From positions 310,001 through 374,000 of the forward strand of contig VWZS01007725.1 of the NCBI GenBank assembly GCA_013397075.1: a DNA stretch of 64,000 nt, written 5' to 3'. The number at the start of each line of letters is the position of its first letter. Position 1 is the stretch's first letter. Under the pieces are notes generated by a model. The model was not told the DNA's origin, searched no databases, and was given only the letters and a program-made list of their open reading frames with translations. Source of the stretch: Rhabdornis inornatus. Lineage: Eukaryota > Chordata > Aves > Passeriformes > Rhabdornithidae. Positions 60,201 through 64,000 of this stretch are shown here, one piece after another. The position numbers and the translations under genes were made by a program.

Positions 60201-63200
60201 CTGAGGCACAATGATTTGCAATGAATTGTAAAGCATCAAGAGCTACAAACTTGTACAGAGGAAGATGTGTGTGTGTCTATAATGCAAGTGGAGTTTTGAG
60301 TACATATATTCCATACTTGTTGCATGGAGTTTCTATTCTCCCAACCTACATAAATATTAATGAGACTCAGAGGTATCAAACTCTGCTCAACAAGTTGAAC
60401 TTAGACTCCCTCCTGCCTTTGAATTTCTTTGCCTTTTTCTTTTGTATACTGCATGACAGAGGATAGGAATTTTGGAGCCAACTTGATGGTAATGTTTTGC
60501 AGCTAACAAGCACAGAGCCCATTATTATTCCCCATGCTTTTATTCACAGGGGAGAAAAAAGAAAGCTATTAATGGACATAAGTAGCTTTCTAGGTTTCTG
60601 TTCTTGCTCTGTCTTCTGTTCCTGCACCTTCCCTCTGGTATCTGAACTTCTGGCCTGTTTTGACAGGTGGGTGCAGAGCCAAACTTACCTTTGTGAGTAG
60701 GATGCTGAGCACGTTGACTGGACAAGGATTTTCTTTCTGCTGAATATCTGCCAGTGTTTTGTGAAGAATTAGGACTCCTATGGCTGACTAGAGCTCCTAG
60801 TACAGCACCAAAGACAGACTTACAATTTAGAGAGACCATTGCTCTTAGTCTCTAGGCTTCATCTCCATGGGAAGAAGTCCCTATAAGGTCCAAGCTGAAC
60901 ACAGCAGGCAGGTCTAAAAGATGTTGGAATTGAAATTAAAAGATACCCCTGATTTTCTGAAATCAAATGCACTCTTGTTTTCCCTCCAGTGTGCCACTGC
61001 TCTGAACATATTCATCATTTGGGGGAAAAGCTGGACTTGATATAAACAACAGCAACCCATTGTGTTGAGCACTGCTACTCCAGCCTCCAGCGGTTGAGAA
61101 ATGGTCCAAGCAGAGTGATGGATGTCAATGTGAGTGATAGGAGGCGTATGTTTCTGTGTGCTAAAAGCAGCACAACACATTGCAAGGGATGGGAAACTGG
61201 AGCGGTTCCGACACAGCCACATATGGCTTCCCATATATAATGTGCAAATTCATCAGTCAAAAATATCGAAACACTTCACAAGGGTAAAGCACTGCTCCTG
61301 CAAGGGCTGCAATCCCACAGACTCAAGGGGAGCAGAGTGGAATCAGTGCCAAGTGCTTGCAAATCCTCCCACAGTGGTGTTTTCCTGGGTGGCCACATAA
61401 GCAACTTCCATCTTTGGAGACCAAGATTCTTATCTGGCTTTAACCATATCCAGCTGATATCCAAATTTCATCATCTTCCTCTGTCACTTGCATCTCTCCA
61501 GTTGTCCTGGGCTGGGGGAAGCTGTCTGTGCCCAAGCAGACCTGGAATAACAAAGGAGGTTGCAAGACAAATGCCTCACCCTCTGTTGGAAGATGAAGAG
61601 AAGGGGCTTCATCCCCATAGTGATAAGGGTTGGTTGACTGCAGCATCCTGCTGGTGAGGAGAGAGGTCTTTTGGCAGGGTACTCCAGAGATGATGTCAGA
61701 GGTTGCTGAAAACAAGCACAGGGAACATAGATCCTATAGAGTTAAGCCTCTGTGCTTAGGTCAGGAATATACAGCCTTGGCAGAGCTGTGTGGGGAATCC
61801 AGCAAGGTATCTGCCCTCAGGATTCCTGTCTCCAGTCTGCATTAATGCTTGGCTTTCAGGGTTGCTACACCCACTCCTGAAAAAGAAAATGCAAATAAAA
61901 TATAGGCTGGAATTTTTCCCTTTGAGGTGTATCCCAGCACCAGTAATTTTCATGTTTTCACATCCAAACAGCTCTCCAGCAGCAAGAAATGAGTGTCTGG
62001 GCCCAAAAAATCATATATTTGTCTTTCTGGGACCAGCACATTTCCCTGCTTGGCAAGGCTTATTTCCATGGCTAATTTTGGGCTGACAAGATGCGTGGGG
62101 CTCCAGAGTGTATATTACTGTGTAGGCTGTGCTTCACTGACAGGACAGATACAAGGGGCCATTTGCTGGCATGTGGAAGAAAAAACAAAAAAAAATTAAC
62201 TGCATTAGAACTAAATAAGATAATCCAGAGAGCCCTTCTTACAGGCAGCTCTGCTCCTGCTGGCACTAACTGCATAATGCCAGAGCAGAAAGCCAGGCCT
62301 AGCATAGCTGCTGGGAGAGTAGTTTAATTATTTTCATTCTCCATTTCCATTTTAGCCTTCCTAGTAATTTGTGTTGCCTTTGTTCCCAGAACAAGGGAGA
62401 CAAAAGACATTTGCCTTGTAGATTCCTTTAAGAAGCAGTTCTTTGTGCTGGTGAGAGCAGGCTGGCTGACAAGCTACTGAGAGTGAAACCACAAATCCAC
62501 ACAGGTTCAGCCTGGAGCACATCCAGGGAGAATCCTCACAGCCACAGATCTCCAGGGGCAAGAAAAGGGTGCAGTCTCTGGACCAGCCCATCTGACAGGC
62601 TTTCCAACAGGAAGGTCAATGCAAGCCTGGCCTCAGGCATGTATTATTTGTTGTTGTAGACTATTCCCTGGCAGGACCTGAGCTGGACCACTGAGCTCTT
62701 CCCCCTTGATCACCAAGGATGCTCATGATGAGAGCCACAGTGGCTGATTTGAAGGCAGGAGTTGATGAGGGAGTAACTTTGTCCTGCTACTGAGCCTTGG
62801 TGCTTGATAAAACTGTGTCTGTGTGTTGAAAAAGAAAGACAATCACTAGCACTAATGGAAGAGTGTATTGTTTGAGACACTTCCAGACATCCAGGAGACC
62901 ACTGTGTTTTCCTGCTGGAGTTAAACTGATGGGTGCTATTCCAGACTACACACATGGGAATAGTTTTTATTTTCATTTCCAGCTTAGAAGGCTCGCACCC
63001 ACCATTTTCTCATTGGAAAATCACACTGTTTTCTCTACCTGCTTATCATAAAATAAGAGCCTGATTGCCCAGCATAGCTTTCATTCCAAACTGCTCATAA
63101 ATTTAGGAGTGGCAACGGCAAAACTCTGTGGTATGTCAGTGTCAACACCCAGAAATCTCTGTGTCCTTTCTGCTTGTCTTCTGAGCTGGCCGTAAACACA

Positions 63201-63423
63201 CAGGCTTTTTTTTAGACAGCCATGTTAACAAGGAATTCTTTCTTCAAAGGTACTGGAGTACAACAGTCACCAGGCCTTTCCCAGAGATACAGCTGGGTCT
63301 GGAAGGGGAGGAAAATAGATAAGTCTTTGTCATTAGCTGTCCAAATTGGGGCAGAGGAAGCTGAGCATTGGAGTAAGAGGTCATATAAGAATCCATGTGC
63401 ATGCAGGTGAGTTTACCTGTGCT
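60201..63423. other. Unique non-coding DNA, no gene recognised
   Basis: Frames of at most 106 codons overlap on both strands (for example 60914-61234 minus and 61134-61400 plus). A TGTGTGTGTGT run lies near 60267. No known domain or repeat. Confidence 0.5.
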
Positions 63424-63496
63424 AAAAAGAAGAAAAAAAAAAAAAGAAAAAAAAAAGAAAAGAAAAGAAAAAAAAAGAAAAAAAAAAGAAAAGGAG
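63424..63496 (+). repeat. Long pure purine (A/G) tract
   Basis: About 73 bases contain only A and G, mostly A with single G at irregular spacing (AAAAG- and A8G-like units). On the minus strand it is a long pyrimidine tract. It may be an expanded poly-A tail or a simple repeat that varies in length between individuals. Confidence 0.92.
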
Positions 63497-64000
63497 CTCC
63501 CTAAGAACTATACAGAGAGGGATCTCTTTTATTAGAAAAGATGAGGGGTTTAATGCAGTGATTACAGCATTAGTCTGGTGTTGGAGACAAAATATGGCTG
63601 TATGCATTAAAAGTATTGAAAATGGCTGGCTGCTGCACAGATACACACAGCTGATATAGTCAATACATTCATTATTTGGGAAACACAGGCAGATCTTGTA
63701 CTTTACTGCAATTTGCTGATGCTCTGCTATTCATTCCATTTGAACCTGCTTCCCTTTGTGTTATATATTTTTCTAGCAGGGCTGGCTCTGGTGTTTCTAA
63801 TGCCCTTGGCAGAATTTGGAGGTCACTGTAGCAGAGCAACTGGTAAAGACAGCAGAATTCCAGCAGCAATTGAACTGCTTCCATGAGCTGCTCTTCATTG
63901 TGTCCTCTGGACATCTGTTGTGCTTCCTTAATGGGGACTGTTGGCTTTGCTCTTCAGGAACCAAGTGAAATATTCTCAAGTCCAAAATTACTCTGAAGCG
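63497..64000. other. Unique non-coding DNA, no gene recognised
   Basis: Two short overlapping minus-strand frames (63672-63985) have no known domain. Nothing else is visible up to the window end. Confidence 0.5.

Noticed and set aside
1..64000. Bacterial-type systems such as CRISPR arrays, operons or phage modules
   Set aside because: There are no spaced direct repeats of CRISPR type, no dense co-directional coding and the CR1 elements show this is vertebrate DNA.

Overview
This window looks like non-coding vertebrate DNA, most likely from a bird. The best evidence is two 5'-truncated copies of the CR1 LINE 3' region (about 32364-32622 and 49427-49560, both minus strand). Their wording, with a TCATAGAATC-like start followed by GGTTTG(A/G)GTTGGAAGGGA, is typical of avian CR1. 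Young interspersed repeats are scarce, there is no CpG island, and ancient CORE-SINE/MIR-like fragments survive. That fits a compact avian genome, possibly a songbird, but the species and chromosome cannot be fixed from the sequence alone.

I recognise no protein-coding gene, rRNA, tRNA or CRISPR array. The longest open frames are 165-176 codons. They are low in complexity or lie opposite other open frames, and none shows a domain I know. Given the lack of exons over 64 kb, the window is probably a gene desert or the inside of a very long intron. Several AT-rich, repeat-free blocks rich in homeodomain-type TAAT cores look like conserved non-coding (enhancer-like) elements, but this needs cross-species alignment.

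Layout. 1-9.9 kb: unique DNA with three enhancer-like blocks (4.2-4.8, 6.2-6.7, 9.05-9.35 kb) and one A-rich tract. 9.99-10.43 kb: a degenerate telomere-like (TTAGGG/TTAGGC) block with a diverged ~190-bp tandem unit. 10.4-30 kb: unique DNA with two MIR-like SINEs (12.5 and 18.1 kb), short tandem repeats (13.85, 22.6 kb) and poly-A runs. 30-36 kb: enhancer-like blocks, the larger CR1, a single N at 35232 and a small CpG-dense spot at 36.0 kb. 39.0-40.6 kb: two diverged copies of a ~430-bp segment about 1.2 kb apart. 41-64 kb: more enhancer-like blocks (43.3, 48.5-49.0, 50.8, 59.7-60.2 kb), the second CR1, a good MIR-like SINE at 52.8 kb and a long purine tract at 63.4 kb.

The two structures most worth following up are the telomere-like tandem unit near 10.1 kb and the diverged direct duplication at 39.0/40.2 kb. 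No operon, mobile gene cassette or other gene system was found.
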